A stretch of DNA of 64,000 nucleotides from Hankyongella sp964404985 (GTDB taxonomy: Bacteria; Pseudomonadota; Alphaproteobacteria; Sphingomonadales; Sphingomonadaceae), in NCBI GenBank assembly GCA_964404985.1, contig CAYOMD010000004.1, forward strand, positions 70,003 to 134,002, given 5' to 3'. Shown one piece after another: positions 17,105 through 25,446 of the stretch (its first letter is position 1; the number at the start of each line of letters is the position of its first letter). A program made the position numbers and the translations under genes. The notes under the pieces are model-generated. The model was not told where the DNA came from. It searched no databases and saw nothing but the letters and a program-made list of their open reading frames with translations.

Positions 17105-17784
17105 AAGTCGATGGCGGTCCCGAGATAGACCGACGAATTGGTCTGCTCTGCGCCCTTGGCGGCGCGGCTGGCGTCCGACTGGTAGGACAGGGAATATTTC
17201 ACACCGCCTGACAGGCTGACGCTGGGGGTCAAATGGTAGGCACCACCAACGTCAACGCTGTACTTGCGCTCGTTGAGAATTGCCGATGTACCGCGACCGA
17301 TGGTATTTTCTTCGGCGAGTCGGAAGGTTGTCCGCCAATTTTCGCTCTTGTAGCTGACACCAAGGTTCATGCCCTCGGTCAGGCTCAGCGGGCGATCCTG
17401 AGCCCGGCCAAACTGCGCGTCCAGAATGAAACCGCGGTAGCCGACACCGGCTCCGACTCCGTAACTGTTGGACTCGCTGAAATTCAGGCCGCTCTCTGCG
17501 GTGCTGCGCGTCACTATGCCGACGTTCACGCCTTTCGGGTCCGATAAGGCGCTTGCCGGTGTGAAGGCATAGCCGCGCTCGATGGCCTTCGGTTTGGCTG
17601 GCACGACGGCCTTGCGCGCGACTGGCTTTTGGGCGTTCTTGGCGGGTTTGGGGGCAACGTGATCCGGCAGGTTGCGGAAATAGAGGAAACCGTCCCCGTT
17701 GGCACGGTCAGCCGCCATCGCCCCGGCATTCACGCCGAAAGCGAAAAACAAGGCTGTTGCGATCATGATCGCAGAACGCGGCAC
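17101..17784 (-). CDS. Small exported beta-barrel-like protein of unknown function
   Basis: A 227-residue protein. It starts with GTG 17784 behind a good AGGAG site, and has a signal peptide (IMIATALFFAFGVNAGAMA). A Lys/Pro/Ala-rich segment (residues about 45-68) precedes a region of alternating polar and aromatic residues (VGAGVGYRGFILDAQFG, VSYKSENWRTTFRLAE, GGVKYSLSYQS) ending in IDF; a terminal Phe is typical of outer-membrane barrels. Six to eight strands fit the length. Function unknown. A separate promoter precedes it. Confidence 0.75.
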   Translation of the reverse strand: MPRSAIMIATALFFAFGVNAGAMAADRANGDGFLYFRNLPDHVAPKPAKNAQKPVARKAVVPAKPKAIERGYAFTPASALSDPKGVNVGIVTRSTAESGLNFSESNSYGVGAGVGYRGFILDAQFGRAQDRPLSLTEGMNLGVSYKSENWRTTFRLAEENTIGRGTSAILNERKYSVDVGGAYHLTPSVSLSGGVKYSLSYQSDASRAAKGAEQTNSSVYLGTAIDF

Positions 17785-17808
17785 GGACTCACTCCTTTGC
17801 GTGAAATC

Positions 17809-17837
17809 TATATAAGCGTGCTGTTAAAGAAATGTAA
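17809..17837 (-). promoter_or_regulatory. Sigma-70-type promoter of the small barrel protein
   Basis: On the minus strand TTACAT (17837-17832) and TATATA (17814-17809) are 17 bases apart, 25 bases or more upstream of GTG 17784. The -10 box is strong and the -35 box matches TTGACA at only three or four positions. Confidence 0.5.
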
Positions 17838-18007
17838 GTGAAAGCAGATTTCTTTATCATACTATTGGAATCTTTGTGCGGATTGTGTCCCGAACCCAAC
17901 ACCTTTGCGCCCTTGCTGCCATACTCTCCATGCGATGGTGCTTGGCCTGAGGGCATGCGGATGCTTATAACGACGTCTGTTTTTCGCTGCACCCGAGTCG
18001 CACATCT

Positions 18008-18427
18008 ATGGTCAGAATTTCCTCTATCGCCCTCCTGCTGCTTGCGGCCTGTTCCAGCGGGGCCCAAAAGCCTGCGGAACTGGCACCCACCAAGCTGTCG
18101 ACCCTTTCGGTCAACACCTATCTCTGGCGCGCGGCGCTGGAGACGATCGCCTTCATGCCGATCACGCAGGCTGACTCCGGCAACGGGGTGATCCTCACGG
18201 ACTGGTATGCCAACCCCCAGACTCCGATGGAACGCGTGAAGGTCAGTATCTTCATTCTGGACAAGGACCTGCGTGCCGATGCGCTGACCGTCTCTGCAAA
18301 CCGTCAGGAAAACCGCGGCGGTGCCTGGGTCGATGCGCCGCTGCGCGCCGATACGGTCCAGAAGCTTGAAGAGGCGATTCTGGAGCGCGCACGCACCATC
18401 CGGCAATCGGTCGTCGCCGAACGGTGA
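18008..18427 (+). CDS. DUF3576 family lipoprotein
   Basis: A 139-residue protein with a short lipoprotein signal (MVRISSIALLLLAACSSG, lipobox LAAC). The body (NTYLWRAALETIAFMPITQAD, GVILTDWYANPQTPMERVKV, RADALTVSANRQ) matches the DUF3576 family, which in Alphaproteobacteria commonly precedes leuS and lptE. The leuS start lies 3 bases after the stop. The link with lptE suggests an outer-membrane role, but no function is established. Confidence 0.88.
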   Translation: MVRISSIALLLLAACSSGAQKPAELAPTKLSTLSVNTYLWRAALETIAFMPITQADSGNGVILTDWYANPQTPMERVKVSIFILDKDLRADALTVSANRQENRGGAWVDAPLRADTVQKLEEAILERARTIRQSVVAER

Positions 18428-18430
18428 TCC

Positions 18431-20968
18431 ATGAGCCGGTATAACCCGAAAAGTGCCGAACCACACTGGCAAGCCGTCTGGCGTGCGCGCAATACATTCA
18501 CGGCCAGCAATGCTCCCGTGGACGCACCGTCCTGCTACGTTTTGGAGATGTTCCCGTACCCCTCCGGGCGCATCCACATGGGCCATGTGCGCAACTACAC
18601 GATGGGCGACGTCATCGCCCGCTACAAGCGCGCATGCGGGTTTGCCGTGCTGCACCCCATGGGGTGGGACGCGTTCGGGATGCCGGCGGAAAACGCCGCC
18701 TTTGAGCGCAACGTCCACCCGCGTGCCTGGACGCTGAACAACATCGCGGCCATGCGCACCCAGCTGCAGCAACTGGGTCTGGCCATTGACTGGAGCCGGG
18801 AGCTGGCCACCTGCGAGCCCGATTACTACGGCCAGGAGCAAGCGCTGTTTCTCGACCTGCTAGAGGCGGGGCTGGTCTATCGCAAGGAGTCCGCCGTCAA
18901 CTGGGACCCGGTCGACATGACCGTGCTGGCCAACGAGCAGGTGATCGATGGGCGTGGCTGGCGCTCGGGCGCGCTGGTTGAACGGCGCAAGCTCTCCCAG
19001 TGGTTCTTCCGCATCACGGACTTTGCCGAGGACTTGCTGACCGGCCTCGAGACACAGGATCGCTGGCCGGAGAAGGTCAAGCTGATGCAGGCGAACTGGA
19101 TCGGCCGGTCCACGGGCATGCGCCTCTCGTTCAAGCTGTCCACCGGCGGTGCGCTCACCGTGTTCACCACCCGGCCAGACACGCTGTTCGGCGCCAGCTT
19201 CTGTGCGATCGCCGCCGACCATCCGCTCGCCGAGGCGCTGGCGGCAGAGAATGCGGACCTCGCGGCCTTTGTCGCGCAATGCCGGCAAAGCGGGACCGCG
19301 ACGGCTGACCTGGAGACCGCAGACAAGCTGGGTTTCGATACCGGCCTGACGGTCGAGCACCCGCTGTCGCCGGGCTGGCGGCTGCCGGTCTATGTCGCCA
19401 ACTTCGTGCTGATGGAGTACGGGACCGGCGCGATCTTCGGCTGCCCCGCGCACGACCAGCGCGATCTGGACTTTGCCCGCAAATACGGTCTGCCGGTGAA
19501 AGCCGTCGTGGTGCCGGACGGTGTGGAAGACTTCACCATCGCCGACGAGGCCTACACCGGGCCCGGGCGGCTGGCGAACTCCGACTTTCTGGACGGCCTG
19601 AGCGTCGAGGATGCCAAGGCGGCGGTCCTCACCCGGGCAACGTCCGAGGGCTGGGGCACCGCACAGACCACCTACCGTCTGCGCGACTGGGGCGTCTCGC
19701 GCCAGCGCTACTGGGGTACGCCGATCCCGGTGGTGCATTGCCCAAGCTGTGGTGTGGTGCCGGTGCCGCGGCATGAACTGCCGGTCACCCTGCCGGAGGA
19801 CGTGACCTTCGATGTGCCCGGCAACCCGCTCGACCGGCATCCGACCTGGCGCAACAGGCCCTGCCCCAAGTGTCACGGCCCGGCGCAGCGGGAGACCGAT
19901 ACGCTCGACACCTTTGTCGATTCGTCCTGGTATTTCATCCGCTTCGCTTCCCAGCCGGGGGACAGGCCTTTTGACAGCGCCGAGGCGGCACGCTGGTTGC
20001 CGGTCGACCAGTATATCGGCGGTGTCGAGCATGCGATTTTGCACCTGCTCTACGCCCGCTTCTTCACCCGCGCGCTGCAGCGGATCGGCAAGATCGACTG
20101 CGCCGAGCCGTTCTCCGGCCTGTTCACCCAGGGGATGGTATGCCACGAGACCTACAAGGCACTGGATGGTCGCTGGGTTGAGCCGGCCGCCGTCGACCGG
20201 ATCGAGGACGGAGATGCGGTGGAGCGGGAGACCGGGCTTGCAGTCGTCGTCGGCCGCGCCGAGAAGATGAGCAAGTCCAAGAAAAACACGGTCGATCCCA
20301 GCGCCATCATCGAGCAATATGGCGCGGATGCTGCGCGCTGGTTCATTCTTTCGGACTCGCCGCCGGATCGTGACCTGTTGTGGTCGGACGCCGGGATCGA
20401 AGGCGCCTGGCGGTTCACCCAGCGCGTCTGGCGGATCATTGCCGAGACCTGGCCACGTGTTGCAGAAGCCGACGCCGGGACAAGCGACATTGTTTTGCGC
20501 CGTCACACCCATAAGGCCATCGCCACGGTCACCGCCGATATCGAGGCGCTGCACTTCAACAAGGCGGTGGCGCACCTGTATGAGTTTGTCAGCGCACTGG
20601 CCGATGCGGCTGGCCGCCCGGCGTGCGATGCGGCGCTGCGGGAGGCGCTGCCGGTGCTTGCGCAGCTGGTCGCGCCGATGATGCCGCACCTGGCGGAAGA
20701 GGCATGGGCGCTCATGGGGCAGAGCGGACTCATCGCGGATGCGCCGTGGCCGGTCGCAGACGATGCGCTGTTGCAGGACCAGCAGGTTACGATTGCGGTG
20801 CAGGTCAATGGCAAGCTGCGCGATACCCTTGATGTCTCCCCGGGTCTTGACAAGGCGGCACTGGAGTCGCTGGCGCTGCAGTCCGAGAAGGTGCAACGCC
20901 TGCTGGGGGACAGTGCGCCCAAGCGGGTGATCGTGGTGCCGAACCGTCTGGTGAACCTGGTGTTATGA
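18431..20968 (+). CDS. leuS: Leucyl-tRNA synthetase
   Basis: A full-length 845-residue class I synthetase. The HIGH-type motif is PYPSGRIHMGHVRNY (residues about 38-52) and the KMSKS motif is KMSKSKKNTVDP near residue 612. The CP1 editing domain with TTRPDTLFGASF and the zinc-binding CPSCG and CPKCHG pairs are present. The ATGA overlap with lptE shows translational coupling. The operon DUF3576-leuS-lptE-holA is standard for the class. Confidence 0.98.
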   Translation: MSRYNPKSAEPHWQAVWRARNTFTASNAPVDAPSCYVLEMFPYPSGRIHMGHVRNYTMGDVIARYKRACGFAVLHPMGWDAFGMPAENAAFERNVHPRAWTLNNIAAMRTQLQQLGLAIDWSRELATCEPDYYGQEQALFLDLLEAGLVYRKESAVNWDPVDMTVLANEQVIDGRGWRSGALVERRKLSQWFFRITDFAEDLLTGLETQDRWPEKVKLMQANWIGRSTGMRLSFKLSTGGALTVFTTRPDTLFGASFCAIAADHPLAEALAAENADLAAFVAQCRQSGTATADLETADKLGFDTGLTVEHPLSPGWRLPVYVANFVLMEYGTGAIFGCPAHDQRDLDFARKYGLPVKAVVVPDGVEDFTIADEAYTGPGRLANSDFLDGLSVEDAKAAVLTRATSEGWGTAQTTYRLRDWGVSRQRYWGTPIPVVHCPSCGVVPVPRHELPVTLPEDVTFDVPGNPLDRHPTWRNRPCPKCHGPAQRETDTLDTFVDSSWYFIRFASQPGDRPFDSAEAARWLPVDQYIGGVEHAILHLLYARFFTRALQRIGKIDCAEPFSGLFTQGMVCHETYKALDGRWVEPAAVDRIEDGDAVERETGLAVVVGRAEKMSKSKKNTVDPSAIIEQYGADAARWFILSDSPPDRDLLWSDAGIEGAWRFTQRVWRIIAETWPRVAEADAGTSDIVLRRHTHKAIATVTADIEALHFNKAVAHLYEFVSALADAAGRPACDAALREALPVLAQLVAPMMPHLAEEAWALMGQSGLIADAPWPVADDALLQDQQVTIAVQVNGKLRDTLDVSPGLDKAALESLALQSEKVQRLLGDSAPKRVIVVPNRLVNLVL

Positions 20969-21447
20969 GGATACGGGCCGCACTTCTGCTGCTGGCGCTT
21001 GCAGGATGCGGCCTGCAACCGGTTTACTCCGGCGGTCGGTCCGGTGTGGTCAGCACGGCCTTGTCCGGCATTATCGTCTCGCCGATCCCGGACCGCGCAG
21101 GGCAAGTGATGCGCGAGGCATTGGAGCGCACCATGGCCAGCCAGGGTGCGCCGCGTTACCGGCTGGATGTGACGATCCGGGAAGATACAAGAGGCTTCGG
21201 GGTACGCGGCGACGAATCAATCACCCGGGAGCGACTGAGCTTGAATGCGCGCTACCGCCTGATTGATCTCGCCAGCAACACAGCGATCCTTGATGATGTC
21301 GCGCGGTCCGAAATCGCCATCGATGTGGTGCGCAACAACGAGTATTCCGTGGTCAGCGCCGAGGGGACAGCCAGCGAGCGCAATGCCCAGCAGGTGGCGC
21401 GACAGATTCTCGACCGGCTGGGGGTCTTCTTCCAGGCGAAGCAATGA
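20965..21447 (+). CDS. lptE: LPS-assembly lipoprotein LptE
   Basis: A 160-residue lipoprotein (RIRAALLLLALAGCGLQPVY, lipobox LAGC) immediately after leuS, the conserved place of lptE. The GCGLQPVYSGG start and the RYRLDVTIREDTRGFGVRGD block match the alphaproteobacterial LptE/RlpB family, the plug of the LptD barrel that inserts LPS in the outer membrane. It overlaps both leuS and holA by 4 bases. Confidence 0.92.
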   Translation: MRIRAALLLLALAGCGLQPVYSGGRSGVVSTALSGIIVSPIPDRAGQVMREALERTMASQGAPRYRLDVTIREDTRGFGVRGDESITRERLSLNARYRLIDLASNTAILDDVARSEIAIDVVRNNEYSVVSAEGTASERNAQQVARQILDRLGVFFQAKQ

Positions 21448-22460
21448 AGCCGACCCCGCAGCAACTGAGTGCGTTGCTGAAGTCCCTCGACCCCACGACC
21501 ATTGCGGTCCTGTGTTTCGGGCCGGATGAAGGCCTAGTGCGGGACCGCGCCGGCAGCTTCGCGCAGCAGGTGGCCGCAGACCTCACTGACCCTTTCAGCG
21601 TCGTCGATTTAAGCGCCGGGACGCTGGCAGACGACCCGGCGCGGCTGAGCGATGAGGCCAGTGCCATCGGCCTGATGACGCCGCGCAAGCTGATCCGTAT
21701 CGCCGATGCCACAGACGCCATGACGCCAGCATTCGAAGCCTGCCTGGAAAACCCCTCGGCTGCCAATCTCGTGGTGCTGCAGGCGGGTGAATTGCCCGCG
21801 ACCTCCAAGCTGCGCAAGCTGGCGGAGGCGCACCCGCGGGCGCTGGCAGTGGCGTGCTACCCGGAGGAGGGCGCGCGGCTGGAGCTATGGCTGGAGGCCG
21901 CCGCCGCGGAGCGCGGCCTGCGGCTGGAGCGTGCCGCGCGGGACGCTCTGCTGGCCTATGGTGGCGCGGCCCGGGACATTTTGCGCTCGGAGCTGGACAA
22001 GCTCGATCTTTACACCGGTGGCGGCAGTGTGACCCGCGACGATGTCGAGGCGGTCTGCGCGGATCGTGGCGAGGCGGCCTTCGACACCCTGGTGAATGCG
22101 GTCGCCAGTGGCCGTCTGGCTGAGACTACAGCGCAGCTTCATCGTCTGCTGGCAGAAGGGGAGGCCGGGATCGCCCTGCTGCGCGCCATCCTGCGCCGGA
22201 TCTGGCAGTTGCGTGAGGTGCGCATCAGCATGGCGCGGGGTGCCAGTGCAGAGGCTGCGGTGAAGGCCCTGCGCCCGCCGGTTTTCTGGAAAGATGTCTC
22301 CGTGGTTACGGCACAGGCCTGCGCCTGGACCACAGACAAGCTGGACCGGGCCTGCCAGCTGCTGCTGGAGACGGAGCGCGCGATCAAGCAGTCCGGCTCG
22401 GCTGGCGACGTGCTGGCAGAACATCTCGTGCTGGTCCTCGCTCGCCACGCGCGGCGCTGA
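21444..22460 (+). CDS. holA: DNA polymerase III delta subunit HolA
   Basis: A 338-residue clamp-loader delta subunit. Typical segments are VLCFGPDEGLVRDRAGSFAQ, DDPARLSDEASAIGLMTPRK and LLAYGGAARDILRSELDKL. The AAA-like fold without Walker A is normal for delta. It ends the leuS-lptE-holA operon; the next 482 bases are repeats and then the convergent parB. Confidence 0.93.
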   Translation: MKPTPQQLSALLKSLDPTTIAVLCFGPDEGLVRDRAGSFAQQVAADLTDPFSVVDLSAGTLADDPARLSDEASAIGLMTPRKLIRIADATDAMTPAFEACLENPSAANLVVLQAGELPATSKLRKLAEAHPRALAVACYPEEGARLELWLEAAAAERGLRLERAARDALLAYGGAARDILRSELDKLDLYTGGGSVTRDDVEAVCADRGEAAFDTLVNAVASGRLAETTAQLHRLLAEGEAGIALLRAILRRIWQLREVRISMARGASAEAAVKALRPPVFWKDVSVVTAQACAWTTDKLDRACQLLLETERAIKQSGSAGDVLAEHLVLVLARHARR

Positions 22461-22519
22461 GGGTGGCAGCGTCGCGTAGAGAGTTGGCTATCCACGCGGA
22501 GTCATGAGGCTTCACAAAT

Positions 22520-22743
22520 GCCGCTCACCCTGAGCGTGACGAAGGGTGATACCAAGCCCCAGTGATAACAGCCGATCCCCTTCCATAATCGTCATCGCGA
22601 GGGGCGCAGCCCCGTGGCGATCCAGGAAACGCAAAGGCTGGATTGCTTCACAAGCCATAGGCCCGCTCGCAATGACGGATAGGTTTCTATCAATGAGATT
22701 TGGTATGAGCCGCTCATGGTTCGTCAAGCTCACCATGAGCGGG
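22520..22743. repeat. Pair of CCGCTCA hairpin repeats flanking copy A
   Basis: The left unit (22520-22548) reads GCCGCTCACCCTGAGC followed by GTGACGAAGGGTG; the right unit (22709-22743) has the perfect 11-bp arms CCGCTCATGGT and ACCATGAGCGG around TCGTCAAGCTC. Removing the 158-bp element with one TGA rejoins the left unit to its missing arm (GGGTGAGCCG), so the MITE appears to have landed inside this hairpin. Confidence 0.65.
22549..22706 (+). repeat. 158-bp MITE-like palindromic element, copy A
   Basis: Starts ATACCAAGCCCCAGTGAT and ends in ATGAGATTTGGTAT, with about 30-bp imperfect terminal inverted repeats (22 of 30 matching by eye). Inside are GTCATCGCGAGG-GGCGATCCAG and CTGGATTGCTTC-CTCGCAATGAC, a second inverted pair. 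Copy B at 47825-47982 is inverted, equal in length and differs at about 7 positions. The flanks read TGA on both sides in both copies, a possible 3-bp target duplication. It interrupts a CCGCTCA-type hairpin repeat. No transposase. Confidence 0.8.
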
Positions 22744-22807
22744 TTGTAGAGCCTGTCCCGGCGGAAGCTGGGGTGGCGATCCAGAATATCACCCTGAAGT
22801 CAGCTGA

Positions 22808-22942
22808 TAGAGCGTGATGACTTTACATCAACCCGTTCGCCCCGAGCCCGGTCGAGGGGCGGGTCCAGCATCATCTAGACGTGTCTCGACTTGGCTCGAC
22901 ACGAACGGTACGGGGCGTGATTCTGCGTAAAGTCATCAGACT

Positions 22943-22945
<3 letters not shown>
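22808..22945. repeat. 138-bp inverted repeat overlapping the parB stop codon
   Basis: Left arm TAGAGCGTGATGACTTTAC (22808-22826) and right arm GTAAAGTCATCAGACTCTA (22927-22945) pair over 19 bases with two mismatches. The terminal TAG of the right arm, read on the minus strand, is the parB stop codon. The interior begins ATCAACCCGTTCGCCCCGAG, related to sequences at about 24768 and 39550. Confidence 0.75.
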
Positions 22946-23850
<905 letters not shown>

Positions 23851-23851
<1 letters not shown>

Positions 23852-24636
23852 CAGGCTGCTCGTGCTGCTTGGGTGGTGCGTTTCAGAAGTTCGCCGGCAA
23901 GCTTCATGTAGGCTTGGCTGCCAGGACTGCGGATATCATAGATCAGCGCCGGCTTGCCGTGGGACGGCGCTTCCGACAACCGCACGTTGCGGGGAATGAC
24001 TGTATCGAACACCACATTGCCGAGGCAGGCGCGCACATCATCTGCCACCTGATCCGAGAGTTTGTTGCGGCGGTCGTACATGGTGAGGACCACGCCCATG
24101 ATGGACAATGTGGGGTTGTACGCCCCGCGAACCCGCTCAACTGTTTGAAGAAGTTGGCTTAACCCTTCGAGCGCAAAAAACTCGCATTGCAGCGGTACCA
24201 GCACGGCATGTGCCGCCACCAGGGCATTGAGGGTCAGCAGCCCGAGCGACGGCGGGCAGTCGATCAGCACATGGTCGTAATGCACGTCCGCATCGCCCAG
24301 GGCATCGCGCAGGCGGTTCATGCGCCGGTCCATATCGACCAGTTCAATCTCCGCGCCGGAGAGATCAACGGTTGCCGGTACCAGAAACAGGCCGGGGACC
24401 AATGTTGGTGCTGCTGCACTCACGACGTCGGTCTCGCCCAGCAGCACCTCATAGCTGGTCCTGGTGCGGTCCGCCCGCGCCAGCCCGAAACCCGTGGAGG
24501 CGTTGCCTTGCGGGTCGAGGTCGATCACCAGCACACGCCGACCGGTGGCAGCCAGCCCGGTCGCCAGGTTGATGGTGGTGGTGGTCTTGCCGACGCCGCC
24601 TTTCTGGTTGGCGACGGCGATGACGTTGCGTTTCAT
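23851..24636 (-). CDS. parA: Chromosome-partitioning ATPase ParA (Soj)
   Basis: A 261-residue Walker-type partition ATPase. The deviant Walker A is ANQKGGVGKTTTTINLATGL at residues 9-28; Walker A' DLDPQGNASTGFG and Walker B HVLIDCPPSLGLLT follow. It pulls ParB-parS complexes along the nucleoid. parA-parB are coupled (TGATG). It is separated from rsmG by 174 bases holding two palindromes, instead of being fused directly to the mnmG-rsmG operon. Confidence 0.97.
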
Positions 24637-24649
24637 CTCTTTCCTATCA

Positions 24650-24721
24650 AGAGCAACGGACTTTAAATCCGCATCAGCCTGATGGCATGCTCAGCGCGGA
24701 TTTTAAGTCCAAAGTTGCTCT
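24650..24721. repeat. 72-bp inverted repeat upstream of parA
   Basis: AGAGCAAC-GGACTTTAAATCCGC on the left pairs with GCGGATTTTAAGTCC-AAA-GTTGCTCT on the right around a loop CATCAGCCTGATGGCATGC. It sits 14 bases upstream of the parA start and so would lie in the parA leader if transcription comes from rsmG. Related sequence occurs at 50034-50069. Confidence 0.75.
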
Positions 24722-24736
24722 ACAAACTCCAAAATC

Positions 24737-24813
24737 TAAAGCATCTTTGCCCCCTTAAATGCGACAACCCGCTCGATCCCCAACCTGGGTCGCATTTAAG
24801 GGGCGATGCTTTA
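24737..24813. repeat. 77-bp inverted repeat ending in the rsmG stop codon
   Basis: TAAAGCATC ... CCCCTTAAATGCGAC (left) pairs with GTCGCATTTAAGGGG-C-GATGCTTTA (right). Both ends read TAA outward to inward; the right-end TTA is the rsmG stop codon on the minus strand. The loop AACCCGCTCGATCCCCAACC resembles sequence at 39550. Confidence 0.75.
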
Positions 24814-25446
24814 GCCGCCATGCCTGGCAGCGGTTGCCGGCATGACGTTCCAGGCCTCGACGATCCGCCCGCGTGGATCAGTCATGCTCTCGTGCTGGCG
24901 GTATGTGAAGTGCCAATCACGATCAGCCTCCGCCAACTCCTGCGCCACGCTTTCTCCCTTGGGCAATATCCACTGGGTCGAGTCTGCCGCGAATCGGTGG
25001 CCCCAGTCAAACAGTTGTGCAAGGCTGGCGCAGGCGCGGGCGGTTATCGTGCTGAAGTGTTGCTGCGGCAACGCCTCGATCCGCGCATTGCAGATCGTGA
25101 CCCGCGACTTGAGGTCCAGCGCCTCGGTAACCGCCGCCAGAAACCTGGTCTTTTTGGCAACCGAATCGACGAGCGTGACATGGCCGGCCCCGAGCACCGC
25201 CAGCACCAGGCCGGGAAACCCGGCTCCACTGCCTATGTCGAGGATGGTCGCCGGGTTGCTGATCAACCGCCAGAGCTGGGTCGAGTCGAGCATGTGACGC
25301 TTCCAGACATCCGGCAGGGTCGCCGGGCCGACCAGGTTCATGCGCGACTGCCAGTCCGCCAGCATCTCGGCATAAAGCGCAAGCTTGTCTGCTGTTTCAC
25401 GTGAAACACCCGAATCCGCCATGAATTGCGTCTGGTCGTAGAGCAC
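24811..25446 (-). CDS. rsmG: 16S rRNA (guanine527-N7)-methyltransferase RsmG
   Basis: A 211-residue SAM-dependent methylase (GidB). The SAM motif ILDIGSGAGFPGLVLAVLG is near residue 70 and the preceding NLVGPATLPDVWKRHMLDS is diagnostic. GTG 25446 follows the mnmG stop directly (TGAGTG). A perfect parS lies inside codons 14-19 and is translated as VSRET. The stop codon is supplied by the repeat at 24737-24813. Confidence 0.95.
   Translation of the reverse strand: MLYDQTQFMADSGVSRETADKLALYAEMLADWQSRMNLVGPATLPDVWKRHMLDSTQLWRLISNPATILDIGSGAGFPGLVLAVLGAGHVTLVDSVAKKTRFLAAVTEALDLKSRVTICNARIEALPQQHFSTITARACASLAQLFDWGHRFAADSTQWILPKGESVAQELAEADRDWHFTYRQHESMTDPRGRIVEAWNVMPATAARHGG
25393..25408. promoter_or_regulatory. 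parS: parS site inside rsmG
   Basis: TGTTTCACGTGAAACA, a perfect 16-bp palindrome identical to the bacterial chromosomal parS consensus, lies in the 5' end of rsmG. The location within or beside gidB/rsmG is common. ParB encoded 1.5 kb away should load here. Confidence 0.95.

Larger units (their letters stand above)
22461..22942. repeat. Repeat-filled intergenic region between holA and parB
   Basis: 482 bases without a gene. It holds, in order, a hairpin repeat interrupted by a 158-bp palindromic element (listed separately) and a 138-bp inverted repeat (22808-22945). Short frames in both directions here are products of the palindromes, not genes. Both flanking genes converge on it. Confidence 0.85.

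Noticed and set aside
17838..18191. 117-codon plus-strand frame before the DUF3576 gene
   Set aside because: Overlaps the DUF3576 lipoprotein in another frame and shows no family features; its first part is AT-rich leader.
18860..20896. 678-codon minus-strand open frame
   Set aside because: Antisense shadow of leuS caused by high GC at third positions; no protein-like motifs, and leuS itself is certain.
22546..22749. Open frame of 67 codons in the holA-parB gap and its 108-codon counterpart at 47734-48060
   Set aside because: Both are translations of the 158-bp palindrome (ARGAAPWRSRKRKGWIAS); such repeat-derived frames are not conserved proteins and no ribosome site precedes them.
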